Assembly (NCBI GenBank): GCA_036172665.1
Contig: CM069870.1
Coordinates: 20,000,001 to 20,064,000, forward strand
Source of the DNA: Prosopocoilus inquinatus
Lineage: Eukaryota > Arthropoda > Insecta > Coleoptera > Lucanidae
Direction: 5' to 3'
DNA length: 64,000 nucleotides
Part shown: piece by piece, positions 1-10,934 of the stretch
Numbering within the stretch: position 1 is the stretch's first letter
How the letters are laid out: each line of letters opens with the position of its first letter
Notes under the pieces: model-generated
Seen by the model: only the letters and a program-made list of their open reading frames with translations
What the model was told of the DNA's origin: nothing
Database searches by the model: none
Made by a program: the position numbers and the translations under genes

Positions 1-1
1 A

Positions 2-785
2 GGATATGCAGACGACTTAGCGCTTATAGCAAGAGATAAACAAAACCTGAAAGAAGCAATAGAGTGTTTAGTACGAGAAGCAGAGATCAGACGTCTAAAA
101 ATCAACCAAGATAAAACAAAATATATGATAAGTTCTAGAAAGCAAAATAGTAAGGAAGATCTGAAAACAAGGACATATCATTTCAAAAAATTTAATACTT
201 TAAATACTTAGGTGTGACTGTAAACGGAAGAAACAATAGAAGTATAGAAATAAATGAAAGAATTAAAGCCGGAAGTACAGTATACTGGAAATATCACATA
301 CTGTTGAAAGAGTGTAACCTTACTAAAGGAATAAAAATGAAAATATATAGAGGAGCAATTAGATCAGTAATAACATATGCAGCTGAAGCAACGTGTCTGA
401 CAAACAATGACGAGGAAAAACTGAGAAATCTAGAAAGGAGAATTTTAAGAAGGATCTTGCGACCGAAGGAAACATAAGGAGAACCTCATGAACCTTGAGA
501 TAAATAAGTTAATGGACGGATAAGACATCGTAAAGTACATTAAAGCACAGAGGCTAAGGTGGTTTGGACATATACAACGGAAGGAACAAGATAAGGTATT
601 ACGGAAGATAACGGACTGGAGACCAATGGAAGATAGATCAAGAGGAAGGCCCAAAATCAGATGGGCAAGACCAGGTAATGGAAGACATACGAAAGATGGA
701 AATTGTGAACTGGAGGACGAGAATCAAGGACAGGCAAGAATTGAGGAAACTAATAGAAAATGTGAAAACACACCATAAGTTGTAG
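2..785 (+). pseudogene. non-LTR retrotransposon (LINE) reverse transcriptase, decayed 3' part
   Basis: The fragment opens inside the RT palm with the catalytic Y-A-D-D motif (codons at 5-16). It continues through the region with K-Y-L-G-V (from 202), which follows the catalytic box in LINE RTs. The distal part reads R-L-R-W-F-G-H-I (551-574) and then G-R-P-K-I-R-W, the usual C-terminal signature of these polyproteins, and ends at a TAG at 783-785. The reading frame changes at about 200, between about 477 and 523, and at about 667. A stop ends the second segment at 475-477 and another lies near 523, so the copy is dead. The 5' end lies outside the window. The clade is uncertain; the tail resembles the LINE group often annotated as endonuclease-reverse transcriptase in insects. 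Identification as a LINE is secure from the motif order. Confidence 0.93.
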
Positions 786-896
786 AAACTATAGGAAGAA
801 GAAATACGCGGACCGATTTCCCGCGAAAACCGGATCTAAAGCGCTCAGCCAGTGAGCGGTCCAAGCTCCGACAGGAGCGACAGACATATATAAAAG
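786..896 (+). other. LINE 3' flank with a TATA-like run
   Basis: This short, more GC-balanced stretch lies between the LINE stop codon and the tandem array. It contains TATATAAAAG near 887-896. The stretch is probably LINE 3' UTR or the edge of the array. The TATA-like run has no initiator at normal spacing, so I do not call a promoter. Confidence 0.35.
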
Positions 897-1616
897 CAGA
901 GGATGGAAATACTTTCACAGTGCTCTAGAGCAATCAGTTGAGAACGTTATTAATTTTGCATCAATGGATTGATGGATGGTGACATTTTTGATGGACGGTG
1001 ACGTTCTAAGGAAACTAGTATTGATTTCTAGCATTTGCGACTGGTTGCTCTGGAGCACTCTAAGAGTATCTCCTTCTTGTTTTAATTTCATACGAGAACA
1101 GAGAATGGAAATACTCTCACAGTGCTCTAGAGCAATCAATCGAAAACGTTATTAGTTTTGCCAAGCATGATTGTCAATGGACAGATGGATGGTAATATTT
1201 CTGATGGACGGTGGCGTTCTAAGGAAACTGGGATTGATTTCTAGCATTTTGGACTGGTTGCTCTGGAGCACTCCCAGAGTAACTCCATCTAGTTTTAACC
1301 TCATGCAAAAACAGAGGATGGAAATACTCTCACAGCGCTCTAGAGCAATCAGTTGAGAACGTTATTCATTTTGCAAAGCATGATTGACAGCGAACAAATG
1401 GATGGTGACATTTTTGATGGACGGTGGCGTTCTAAGGAAACTAGTATTGATTTCCAGCATTTGCGACTGGTTTCTCTGGAGCACTCTAAGAGTATCTCCA
1501 TCTTGTTTTAACTTCATGTAAAAACAGAGGATGGAAATACTCTCACAGTGCTCTAGAGCAATCAGTTGAGAAGGTCAAGCATGATTGACAATGGACAGAT
1601 TGATGGTGACATTTTT
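897..1616. repeat. tandem array, ~210 bp unit, about 3.4 copies
   Basis: Units start at 897, 1099, 1312 and 1525, each opening with a CAGAGRATGGAAATACT-like string, so the period is about 202-213 bp. The last copy is truncated and has lost roughly 20 bp after GAGAA. Each unit also contains an internal inverted repeat of about 45 bp. The strand around TGCTCTAGAGCA near the unit start pairs with TGCTCTGGAGCA about 120 bp later at roughly 75 percent identity. The array could be a local satellite or the inner part of a foldback element. No coding capacity is visible. Confidence 0.9.
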
Positions 1617-3527
1617 GTTCGTTTTTCATTGTGCGCTGCTCTTGTATTCTTGGCTCTGAGTATAATTTCTTTTAGAAAAGAGCCAGGTTTGTTAAATAAG
1701 AAGTCTTTCCAGTAAAATTAATAATTAACTACGCCAAAGGATTTTATTAGCGATAAACTCAATATTTTAATTTAGATTGTTTAATAATCCATACGGCAAG
1801 AGTTGTTAGAAGGCCTTTAACGAACTTTGGCTAAAAATGCGCACCATCACGTTGGCCAAAGTAATCATCAACATCAAGCAATAGCCGAAGAGGCAATAAA
1901 CAAGTGCAGCGGATAGAAACTGACGCCGCCTATCGGCCGCTTTATCTGACGTCATCTGCGTAGGCAACTCGTCCTTGATGGACCTTGCAGCTCAGTGAAC
2001 CCTGAGCAACCGAGATAGTTTCGTGCGATTTCAAAGAGTTGGTTGGGCTGCGGTTGATACACCTACAATACTCCGACTAATTAGCTCCTCGTCGTCGTAC
2101 CATTCCATGCGATCATTTTTATTTTCGTCGTTGAATAACAAACTCCTTGATTATTGAATATTCGTCGTCATTTGCGAGAGTGTTTGCGCTACGAAGAAAA
2201 GAGTTCAAGGAAACCGCCTTGCACTTTTAATTATCCGGCTTTGCCTGTGAAGGCAAATGGGCGCCAATTTCGGTACGCGCCACGTGACACACGACCACTA
2301 TCACCACCATCGCATCCAGTACCATAAAGATGTGTAGATGAAGAAGAAGATTAGACAGTTATTACACCTGGCTGCACACAAAATTAAATTTTATATAAGA
2401 TAAGAATAGTAATAACAACCATTTTAAAAATGAGTAGTACCCAACTAACTAATAATTTTGAAAACTGGAAAATCATTGGAGATTCAGACAACAAAAAAAA
2501 ATAATAAGCCCAATTAGAATATCAAAAATTGACTAAAGTTTTCTTCAAATAATATTATAGTAGGAGTACATCCATACCTATGTTAAATGTATCATAAGTG
2601 TTTGACCTAAATGTATCAAATTCTACAACCATATTATTATAATAGGTGTGCGAATAATTTGCGAACAATAAACAATCCAAGCCGACTCACAATTTTTAAT
2701 GTCGCAACATCTTAATTATCGCTCTTGCGTTCATAAAAAAACCTACGCCGAACATGCAAAATAAATTTGCAATTACATCTGTACGTGCAAGCACCTTTTA
2801 GATGAGGTAAGAATCACTGTCCGTGGTTGTTACTTTATTCTTGGACACATAAAACACCCACGAGACGAGTTGAGTCACTGTTGCGTTCAAAAAAAGAAAC
2901 AAAGAAGTTCCGAGTAGGAAGGACCAAACGGTAGGAGCACCTTGGAAACAGCGGTACGTCGGGCGGACCTTCACATATAACACGATTTGGCGTAATTTAT
3001 TTATGTGCCGCCCCCATTTGCTAATGCAATGTATAATTTCACCTGGCTGGTGACAAATGAAATTAACCCGAAGCAGATTTGCGGACTTCCCCGCCGCTCT
3101 CTCAAAAGCAAACAGGAGAGAAGCTAGCCTAGCTATTAAAGCGTTGATTACACGCTACATTTTCGTTTGTTTTGTTCATTAACGCTTTAATTTGAGAAAT
3201 AATGAGAGGCTTACTCGGAAAAAGCAATTTGTCGCATGATGTGATACCTGTGAACGTGTTGTAATGGTCCTTTTTTTTTTTGATTGGTTCTAGTAAATAA
3301 TTGTTTTCGCTTTTTTTTTTCTTCCTTGGTTTATCTTATTCGCTTATCTCTTTATTCATTTAATAATTATTCGTCAAATCTATATCTTCTTTCTTTCTTA
3401 ATTTCTCGAGCGGTTAACCACCGATGGCAATCAGTGTACATTTTAATGGAAATAATTTGATAAGTCTTAGCAATTCAAGTAATATTGACAGTATTAAAGC
3501 AATCCGGGGAAGTAAATAGGTAACTCA
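1617..3527. other. intergenic, no gene recognised
   Basis: No convincing ORF is present. The 1800-2330 part is more GC-balanced and less repetitive than its surroundings (CpG-containing, with stretches around TGACGTCATC) and could be host unique sequence or a regulatory region. I see nothing that decides this. Poly-T runs occur near 3271 and 3310. Confidence 0.4.
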
Positions 3528-4038
3528 TACAGGATGATTCAGAATAAGTGCCCGACTCGTTAGGAGCGTTTTAACTAAAGTAATTCAAGTATGAATTTTC
3601 AAGAATTAAATTTATCAGAAACATTCCAAAAATCAACCTCCTTTGAGTCCAAAATGGAAATTATAATTCATTTCTTATGTATGCATACACAAGTTCGATC
3701 TTCGAAAGAACGAATTGCGTGGTATACATTTTCTCCGCGGAAAACCATAAACAAAAACGTTTTAGAATCTCGTTTCAAGGTAAACGATACTGTTTCCTTC
3801 TATTTCGCGAAGGTTCATTGCTCTGGTGACGTAATATAGCTGAACTAGTGCCCATCAAACAATTTATATGTGAATCTTCAGTGCATTAGACCCTTTATGC
3901 ATAGAGATTTTTTGTTTTGTTTTTTCGTGTACATATTTATGAGGTTCAGTTTAGGGGCTCATAATTTTTTGTGTTGTGCTAGTTTGAGAGTTTACACAGT
4001 GGTTAACGGGTCGTACACTTATTTTGAATCACCCAGTA
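3528..4038. mobile_element. non-autonomous TIR element (~511 bp MITE)
   Basis: The left end reads TACAGGATGATTCAGAATAA. The right end, read on the minus strand, is TACTGGGTGATTCAAAATAA. The similarity continues for about 35 bp on each side. Both ends abut TA, compatible with a mariner-type TA target duplication. The interior has an 82-codon frame without recognisable motifs and no transposase, so I read the element as a MITE or a decayed internal-deletion derivative. Confidence 0.8.
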
Positions 4039-4317
4039 TGTGTCAATACTTGGAACCGACAACTTGTGAAAAGAAAAATATTTTTATTTGGTAGTTGTAA
4101 GACGTATAATTGACTTTTATGCATTTTGATTAAAAAAATGCGAAAATCTATGAATTTGTATGGTTGTAAAGATACCAAGTTTATTACCTACAAAATATTC
4201 AAATTTGAGAATCCACATCAACATTAACAATAAAAATTACTGCTTTGTAGAATAATAAAATACAGGGTGAATGAAAATAAGGAGCATCGGTGACAGAGCC
4301 AATATTGTAGGTTTTCC

Positions 4318-4435
4318 GTTTTGGAAACATTTAACATTTGTCTAAATACTAAAGGCTGCAAACGCCAGTTTTTAGACAAAATGTGAAATATTGCAGCCAT
4401 TAGTTTTTAGACAAAATGTTAAATATTTCCAAAAC
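4318..4435. repeat. inverted repeat hairpin, ~43 bp arms
   Basis: The left arm at 4318-4360 (GTTTTGGAAACATTTAACAT at its start) pairs with 4392-4435, with a loop of about 31 nt. The arms are about 90 percent identical. A CAGGGTG-type element end lies upstream at 4262, so this may be the inner hairpin of a small decayed transposon spanning about 4260-4560. Confidence 0.75.
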
Positions 4436-4950
4436 GACTAGATTTATACTTAGATTATGGATGCAAAAAATATGAAGAATTTTATAGGTAATCCAAATTT
4501 GATATCATATGTAGGGTGCCATTTGAAACAAGAAAGTTGTATCCAGTAGTCAGCCTGTATAGATGAAAATAATTTTATGTTGTAGATCTCTAAAATTTAA
4601 AACAAAAATGCCTTAAATTATCTTTAGTAGCTGCGGTAGTTATCGAGATATACCCCGAGAACGTACTGTTGGGACAGCTGTATGTCATTCTGACAATTTT
4701 AGGTCAAAAATTGACCGCGCGGTGACACGATCTAAACGTCCTAAATTGTTGTCTATTATTTATACTAGAAAGCCAGAATTAATTTGAGAATCGTACAATC
4801 TGCGTTAATTAAACAGAATTTCTATCTTTCAAAATAAAAAATTAAAAAAATAGCAACAGTATACTATTTAAATTGAACACCTGCTGCAGCACAATTTTGC
4901 AAAAGGCAGATTCTAAAAGCGATGATGTCAGAAATGAAGTAGGTAGGTAT

Positions 4951-5046
4951 AGAAAAAGCAAACGACCTCGAAATACTACAGACGAAAGCAAACAACAATT
5001 ACAGTTTCCTGTAATATTTCTTTCTCCAAAATGGTACTGTTTACAC
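4951..5046 (-). repeat. dispersed repeat family X, copy 1
   Basis: The minus-strand sequence starting AAACAGTACCATTTTGGAGA recurs in altered form at 6267-6350 (plus) and 37093-37180 (plus). It directly abuts the long palindrome at 5047. The copies at 4951 and 6267 face each other across the palindrome, giving an outer inverted repeat. Confidence 0.7.
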
Positions 5047-6124
5047 CGGGTGTCCCGCGCCATGTGCTCACCCTTGTAGAATCTTTATTTATTAATCGAT
5101 TAACCTGAATTTTGGAGACAATAAACTAAACAAAAAATGGAATTTTCCGACGAACTCATAGTCGTCATAGGACTTCCGGTTACGCCGGAAGTGATATCAA
5201 CTTTCTTATTTTAAATCGAACACCCTATATATTTTTACATATTTAAAATCTATGGATCATTACGAGTCCGAATACGTATCAATTGTTAATTTTGGTTTCC
5301 ATGACAATGAAAAAAAAAACTTTTTTATTTTTCAGTCTAGAAAGCTATGAATCGCATTTTCTCGATCTAATGCGATCAAGTGTTTCGAAAAAATCACTCC
5401 TTTGATGGTATTTTGATTTTTAACATTTTTACAGTATTTGAAATTTTTATTAGCTCTTAGCTCACTTTTTTCGATAGAACCTCATGTGTTTCTTAGCTTA
5501 GTTCAACTGAACATTTTTTTCTGAATACGCTGATACGAAATACGTCATATTTTCTTTGAAAATAATTTAGAATAAAGCATGTCTTATTGAAATTTTACAC
5601 TCCCTTTATTTCAAATGACTTTCAAATAAAATATGACGTATTTGGCATCAGTGTACTCAGAAAAAAATGTTCTGTTGAACTAAACTAAGAAACACATGAA
5701 GTTCTATCGAAAAAAATGAGTTAAGAGCTAATGAAAATTTCAAATACTGTAAAAATGTTAAAAATCAAATACTATCATAGCAGTGATTTTTTCGAAACAC
5801 TTGATCGCAATAGATCGAAAAAATGCGATTCATAGACTGAAAAATAAAAAGTTTCTTTTTCGTTGTTATGGAAATCAAAATTAACAATTGATACGTATTC
5901 GGACTCGTAATGCTCCGTAGATTTTAAATATGTAAAAATATATAGGTTGTTCCATTTAAAATAAGAAAGTGGATATCACTTCCGGGGAAACCGGAAGTCC
6001 TATGACGACTATCAGTATGCCGAAAAATTTCATTTTTTGTTTAGTTTATCGTCTCCAAAATTCAGGTTTAATCGATTAATAAATAAAGATTCTAGAAAGG
6101 TGAGCACATGGCGCGGGACACCCG
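5047..6124. mobile_element. long palindromic (foldback-type) element, ~1.08 kb
   Basis: Two arms of about 510 bp, 5047-5562 and 5620-6124, are inverted copies over essentially their whole length, separated by a 57 bp loop at 5563-5619. The outer ends are CGGGTGTCCCGCGCCATGTG on the left and its near-perfect complement on the right. Internal landmarks pair as well, for example the facing GGAAGTGATATC motifs and ATACGTATTCGGACTCG. No ORF with transposase motifs is present, so the element is non-autonomous. A half copy (loop plus one arm) lies at 54694-55267, which proves that it is a dispersed family. Confidence 0.93.
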
Positions 6125-6266
6125 ATATATGACGATGATACTTAAAATTTTGAAAGCTTTTAGATTTTAGATTTAAAATCGATCTTTCCACTTGCTAATA
6201 AGGTTCCCGTTAACGTTATTAAGCAAATAAATTGAATTTTAGAAATGGTTGTCATTGTGATTCGTC

Positions 6267-6350
6267 GCATTTAAACAGTACCATTTTGTAATAAGAAAAA
6301 TTACACGAAACTGTAATTGTCTACTTTTGTTTTTTCTTTTGACCGTACAC
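6267..6350 (+). repeat. dispersed repeat family X, copy 2
   Basis: The stretch AACAGTACCATTTTGTAATA and about 80 following bases match the complement of 4951-5046. About 140 bp of AT-rich DNA separates it from the palindrome end. Confidence 0.65.
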
Positions 6351-8080
6351 AATTCTGGCCAGAAAGTAAATCTAAAATTTTGTTCAGAAGAAATAGAAAG
6401 GAATCAAGCGGAATAAGCTGCAAAAAAAAAGAGTAACAATTCAAGAAGCAGCTGATCTTCAGAACTAATGCACGTCTGCATCATGATGAAGTAATTGTAT
6501 TAAAATGACAACAATCAAATTGACTGCCACGGCAAAGCGTTACACATGATGATAAAACAAGAAACTGCATTGTTTTACTAGACAACCGCGAGATATTGAT
6601 TGACACTGATTTGACTTTTTAAACAGTTTTCAGTTAAAATCTTGAATTCTTGTAAGAATTAGTGTAAAGCGTGAAACAATAAAATTACAAAAAATAATTT
6701 ATGACTCCAATTTTTCTTAAATTCACTCTTTCTCAGATAGCTAAGTTTCTCCATCGGGACCGTCAGCAATGAGCGAGAAGCAACAGACAGTAAATGAAGC
6801 TTTTCAGTTTATTATAATAAAAAACGTCCGGCAACGTTGCCGGTTGTGTGTTACTACGCCACCTTCGCTTTTCACCAGGAATTTCAATTCAAATTTATCG
6901 TTTTCAAGCCGAAAACTGAATTAATTATTAGAAAACCTCAGTTATTAAATATGAGCAGGCATAGGCGCATTTTAGGCGGAAAGTCTCGTTAAATATACGA
7001 GGAACTACTAATATGCTGAGGAGATCATAGTCGGAAAAAGTTCTAATCTTTAACGCGTCTGCCCTGTAAAAACAAAACAATAAACCAGTCGAAGCCCGAG
7101 AAGTCTGTGCGGCACGCAGTAACCACTACAGTTCTGGTCGGCTGGATATAAAAACTTGTTTACACAACCGATTCATTCCGAAATAAACTCGCATTTTTTG
7201 TGCAGTGACGGCGCTATAATTGATATTAATTAAATGTATTATGCCAGTCCTTTTAAAAGCTGCATTAAAGAATTATAATGTTTTCATAATTATTAATTTG
7301 AAAGGAATTAAAAAGGCAATTATGTTACACACGTAATTTACATGAAACGGTTGCTTCTGATGCAATGAGCGCGAGGATGAGAATGCCTCGGGCGTAAAAG
7401 CCGTTCAGCGGCGACGTGAAAATCTACGCCGCTGCTTGTTTATCTTTATACTGGTTTTTACCAGATATTCCAGGAATGTCCGGCCCTTAAATATGAACGA
7501 AGAACATATGTAAATGCTGTGGGAAACCAAGAGGCATAGCAATCATAGAAAAAACACTTTGACTTACCGAAAGGCGAAAGGCGAACATGTTTGTCATTTG
7601 CGAATCCACTTCATAGTTCGATAATATGTTCCCAAGTACAACACACAGTATCTCACACACGAACGTAAACGGCATAAATTAAATGCGTTCATTAATTTTA
7701 GGAAGAACGAAAACGGCGAACTTGCTAATAAAAGTAGCCGACGCGACGCAACGCGCCTGCTCGTCTTTTGTTTTGCTGCAACCGACAGATTTCGCTGCTA
7801 CTGTTGATTAGTTATTATACGTTTTTGAGCATTTTAAATGTATTTTCGTGTTATTATTGGAATTTAAAAGCAATATATTATGTACTTTCATGCTGCAGTA
7901 TCAATGGCAGCATGTAGCGTGCTTCATGAAATGCGTGAGGTTGGTGACGCCATACGGTAAATGGCGGGATTAATTGACTTGAAATATGATTTTAACTTTC
8001 AATAATCCCCTAGGAAATTATATTCTTGTGTATTTGTCTTGTTCGTCTTGAACGAATTGTTTTATTTTTGACTTGTATAC
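6351..8080. other. intergenic, no gene recognised
   Basis: No supported ORF is present. A weak TATA-like GATATAAAAAC lies at about 7146. The 6740-7450 stretch is more GC-balanced than its flanks and might be host unique DNA. Confidence 0.35.
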
Positions 8081-8343
8081 ATGCTACCAGGTCTACTTAA
8101 GTAAGCCATAACCGCTGGGAAACCTTTGCTTGTGAAAGACAAAAATGAAATAGAAGGAAATCTTAAGTGAAGTCGACCACAAAAAATATAAGGAAGCATG
8201 CTACCAGGCGAAATATAGGGAAGCATGCTACCAGGTCTACTTAAGTAAGCCATAACCGCTGGGAAACCTTTGCTTGTTAAAGACAAAAATGAAATAGAAG
8301 GAAATCTTAAGTGAAGTCGACCACAAAAAATATAAGGAAGCAA
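8081..8343. repeat. two-copy tandem duplication, 144 bp offset
   Basis: ATGCTACCAGGTCTACTTAA starts at 8081 and again at 8225. The following ~125 bp are nearly identical (one G/T difference is visible early). A third short ATGCTACCAGG at 8198 sits between the copies. The near identity implies a recent duplication. The 102-residue minus-strand frame here merely reflects the duplication. Confidence 0.9.
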
Positions 8344-9900
8344 GGTAAAAAGCATATATGGAATTAGCAAATAAGAAGAATTCTGTAAACAGGCGAAATT
8401 TCTAGGATGAATTATTTTCCTTCGAGCATCATATTATGTAGCGTATTCCTTTTTTTTATTTTTTTTCCATAAAGAAATTTGAGTAGCAGATTCAAAATTT
8501 TATCAAACTCCAAGTGAGCATGTAGTCATAACATCCTTTCTAGATAAGGGTTTATTTAGCTGACCGGCACGAGAAAATCCGAGTGATTGAGGAGGAGTTC
8601 TTAAAACAAACCTCCCGGCGAAAAAGAGAAGGAAGGTAATTACTGCTTAAGACAGTCGTCCTTCGGCCCTAAATTAAGTCAGACGTGGTTTTTGTCAAAA
8701 TTGTTAATGTAAATGTAACTTCGAAAAGTTAAGAGTTTTGGTGGGTGAAAAGTGAGGTGGTAGAAGCCCCTGAAAGGAGAGCGAGCCCCTGTCAATCAAC
8801 ATTCCGGAAAATAAAAGAAAGAGGTTCTCTATTGCAGCGTCTCCCTGCTTAACAGGTAGGAAAATGATATTTGTTCAGTGTTAATTTGTACTATTTGGTT
8901 TGGAGGAAAATCCTCAAAATTGTTCCGACATTTTTCCTTTATATTTTAACTATTATTTGTCTTGTTTTTAATTGTTAATTTAAGGTGTCGAATATATTAC
9001 TTTTTCACACCTTCAAGGGACTTAACGCTTCCGACTTTAATGCCAAGGGAGAGAGAGCCCCATTTATTACGTGAGGGTAGAAATTTCAATTCTTTGCTTT
9101 GTATCATATATTCTTTATTTTTGGGCCCGATGCCCCGTGAGCCATTAATGAATGCATCGGTGGTGGCAGCGTAATAATCATGAATAGAAATTTTCTTTTA
9201 GTTTTTGTATTAAAAATTTAATCCCTCATTTAATATAACTCAGCTCCTTTACCCAGAAAGGCCGCGCCTACAATTCGTAAGTAGACTAAAAAATTGAAGC
9301 TAAGAGGCTACGTTTGCAACTACTTGCAAATTGTAACGATATTGCACATGAAGAAAACAGAAAGTCCGAAAAGATAACAAAAAAACAACAAGTGGAGGCG
9401 GAACATGTGACTCATAGTGAGTTATTCATAGATTCCCTACAATCTTACATACTTACGGCTTGATGTTTAAAGAGTTGAGAGGAATTGCAAAGTCCCAATG
9501 CGAATTCGAATCCTAAAAGGTTCTTGAATCTCTGATATCCTTCATTTAAGAATAATAGAAAACAAAAAATAAAAAAAGGACAACTCCTTAAAAATTAAAT
9601 TTTGCCTTGAAACAAAATTTGTAACGAGATAGAAAGATTCGAACGCATCTGCACTTAATATAAATAAATTAGCCGTCGATAATATCACATAATCCGTGAA
9701 GATAATCTGTGTTAATGAAATGGAAGAAAGAACAAAACAAGTATTATACTTAAACTTTTTTTTTGTTAAGAGGCCTCCTCTCTGATCGATGGACGTGAAG
9801 TTGTTTCCATTGGGCGTTCCTTCGATGGTGTTTGAAGCCACCCCATTCATAGATGGGGGTTGGTTATTTTTTGACTGACAAAGATATTACTCCTGTGGCG
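8344..9900. other. intergenic; possible decayed LTR-type sequence
   Basis: No gene is recognised. The 8540-9180 part is more GC-balanced and ends with TGGTGGCAGCG (9160-9170), a string often seen just after the 5' LTR of insect gypsy-like elements. I could not find paired LTRs, gag or pol here, so this remains a weak suggestion. Confidence 0.25.
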
Positions 9901-9916
9901 TTACTTCTTAGTGGCG

Positions 9917-10160
9917 GTGCTAATCATCCTCAAAGCGGATGAAACGTTGAGGATTGCCGAAGCCCCTAATTCGCGTAAAAGTCTTCCAAAATCGCGTTTC
10001 TCTTTCGTTTGGCCACCGAAGGATTCAAACATTCATCGATCATGGTCTAACTTTGGAGGAAAATCGATTTTTTTTAACCCTTATATCGGGGGAACTTTTT
10101 CGATCGGAATGAATCATCCTCAAACTGCATGAAATGCCGAGCATTGCAAGAGGAGTTGAA
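9917..10160. repeat. degenerate direct repeat, ~190 bp offset
   Basis: AATCATCCTCAAAGCGGATG (9930s) recurs as AATCATCCTCAAACTGCATG (10110s). Each is followed by a GCCGA box and a TTTCTCTTTYRTTT stretch. No coding role is apparent. Confidence 0.6.
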
Positions 10161-10199
10161 TTCCGTTTCTCTTTTCATTTTTTCCTATTTCCTATTTTA

Positions 10200-10486
10200 T
10201 TTGTGTCTATTCTTCTTTCCAATGAAGCCTTCTTTTCTGTAGGGCTTTGATCTTGTTCTTCTTCTTCTGCTTGTTCGTTGGAATCGGCTGTTGTAAATAA
10301 TAAACACCAATGAGAAAACTTGCTTTTCATTTGCCATGCTTTTCTATTTAATGTCAAATATTTAACATCTTAATCACTTTGGCTTTCCTGTTCTACTTGT
10401 TCCTTGGACTCGGCTTTGGTAAATAATTCTTTTTACATTTTTTCTCCATTCCCTTCTATTTTGTGCCAAATCTTTGACTTCTTTTC
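10200..10486 (-). pseudogene. two tandem relics of a LINE-like C-terminal tail
   Basis: On the minus strand two adjacent ~125 bp copies encode similar peptides in shifting frames. The upstream copy (10376-10486) gives V-K-D-L-A-Q-N-R-R-E-W followed by L-F-T-K-A-E-S-K-E-Q-V-E-Q-E. The downstream copy (10244-10361) gives V-K-Y-L-T-L-N-R-K-A-W and then L-F-T-T-A-D-S-N-E-Q-A-E-E-E. Conservation at protein level despite different nucleotides suggests former coding sequence. The D-x-x-x-W-R pattern resembles the extreme C-terminus of LINE polyproteins. I cannot identify the clade, and an array of an unrelated repeat remains possible. Confidence 0.45.
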
Positions 10487-10729
10487 CCCTTTTTCTTACG
10501 CCATTTCCTCACTTCATCTTGACTTGGTAAATTTTTTGGTAACTCATTACTAATAGTATCTGTTCTGGTCTTTCTTAAAAAAAAACTCATCTCAAACAGA
10601 GAGTTCTATAGCATCTTCATAACAACATAAGGAGCTAGGGGAAGAGTAGAGTAATGAAGGTAACACTTCCACCGAAAAAGGAAGTACCACCTGTATTGCG
10701 ATATTAGCGCGGAACACGTTTGTAATTAG

Positions 10730-10850
10730 TTTCTTTGTTTCACAGAGGAATCCGATTCTAGTTCGGCCTTTTAACTCCGTTCGTATACGGTGAAGGTCCC
10801 ATTTCCTTCGTGGTCGCCAATACGACGCCTACTTCGAAATTCATTGCGGT
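10730..10850 (-). repeat. dispersed repeat family Y, copy at 10.7 kb
   Basis: TTTCTTTGTTTCACAGAGGA followed by ATCCGATTCTAG recurs at 25977-26010 and, on the other strand, at 36905-36935. Around 10785 and 26070 the similarity continues as a GTATACGGTGAAGGT-like stretch and a TTCGTGGTCGC-like stretch. Confidence 0.65.
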
Positions 10851-10934
10851 ACGGTAAGGGTACCTCCGATTTTAGACCGAGATTCGACTCATTTCTCATT
10901 TCTCGAGCGAAACACACTGTATATTACAGATTTT

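Noticed and set aside
887..938. TATATAAAAG followed by ATCAGTTG as a promoter
   Set aside because: Spacing is over 40 bp, the initiator-like part belongs to the tandem array and recurs without the TATA box, and no coding sequence follows.
7146..7185. GATATAAAAAC with ATTCATTC downstream as a core promoter
   Set aside because: The initiator match is weak and there is no downstream ATG exon or ORF of interest.
9160..9175. TGGTGGCAGCG as a gypsy-type primer-binding site
   Set aside because: Only 11 bases, with no LTR pair or coding relic found; kept only as a hint in the region entry.
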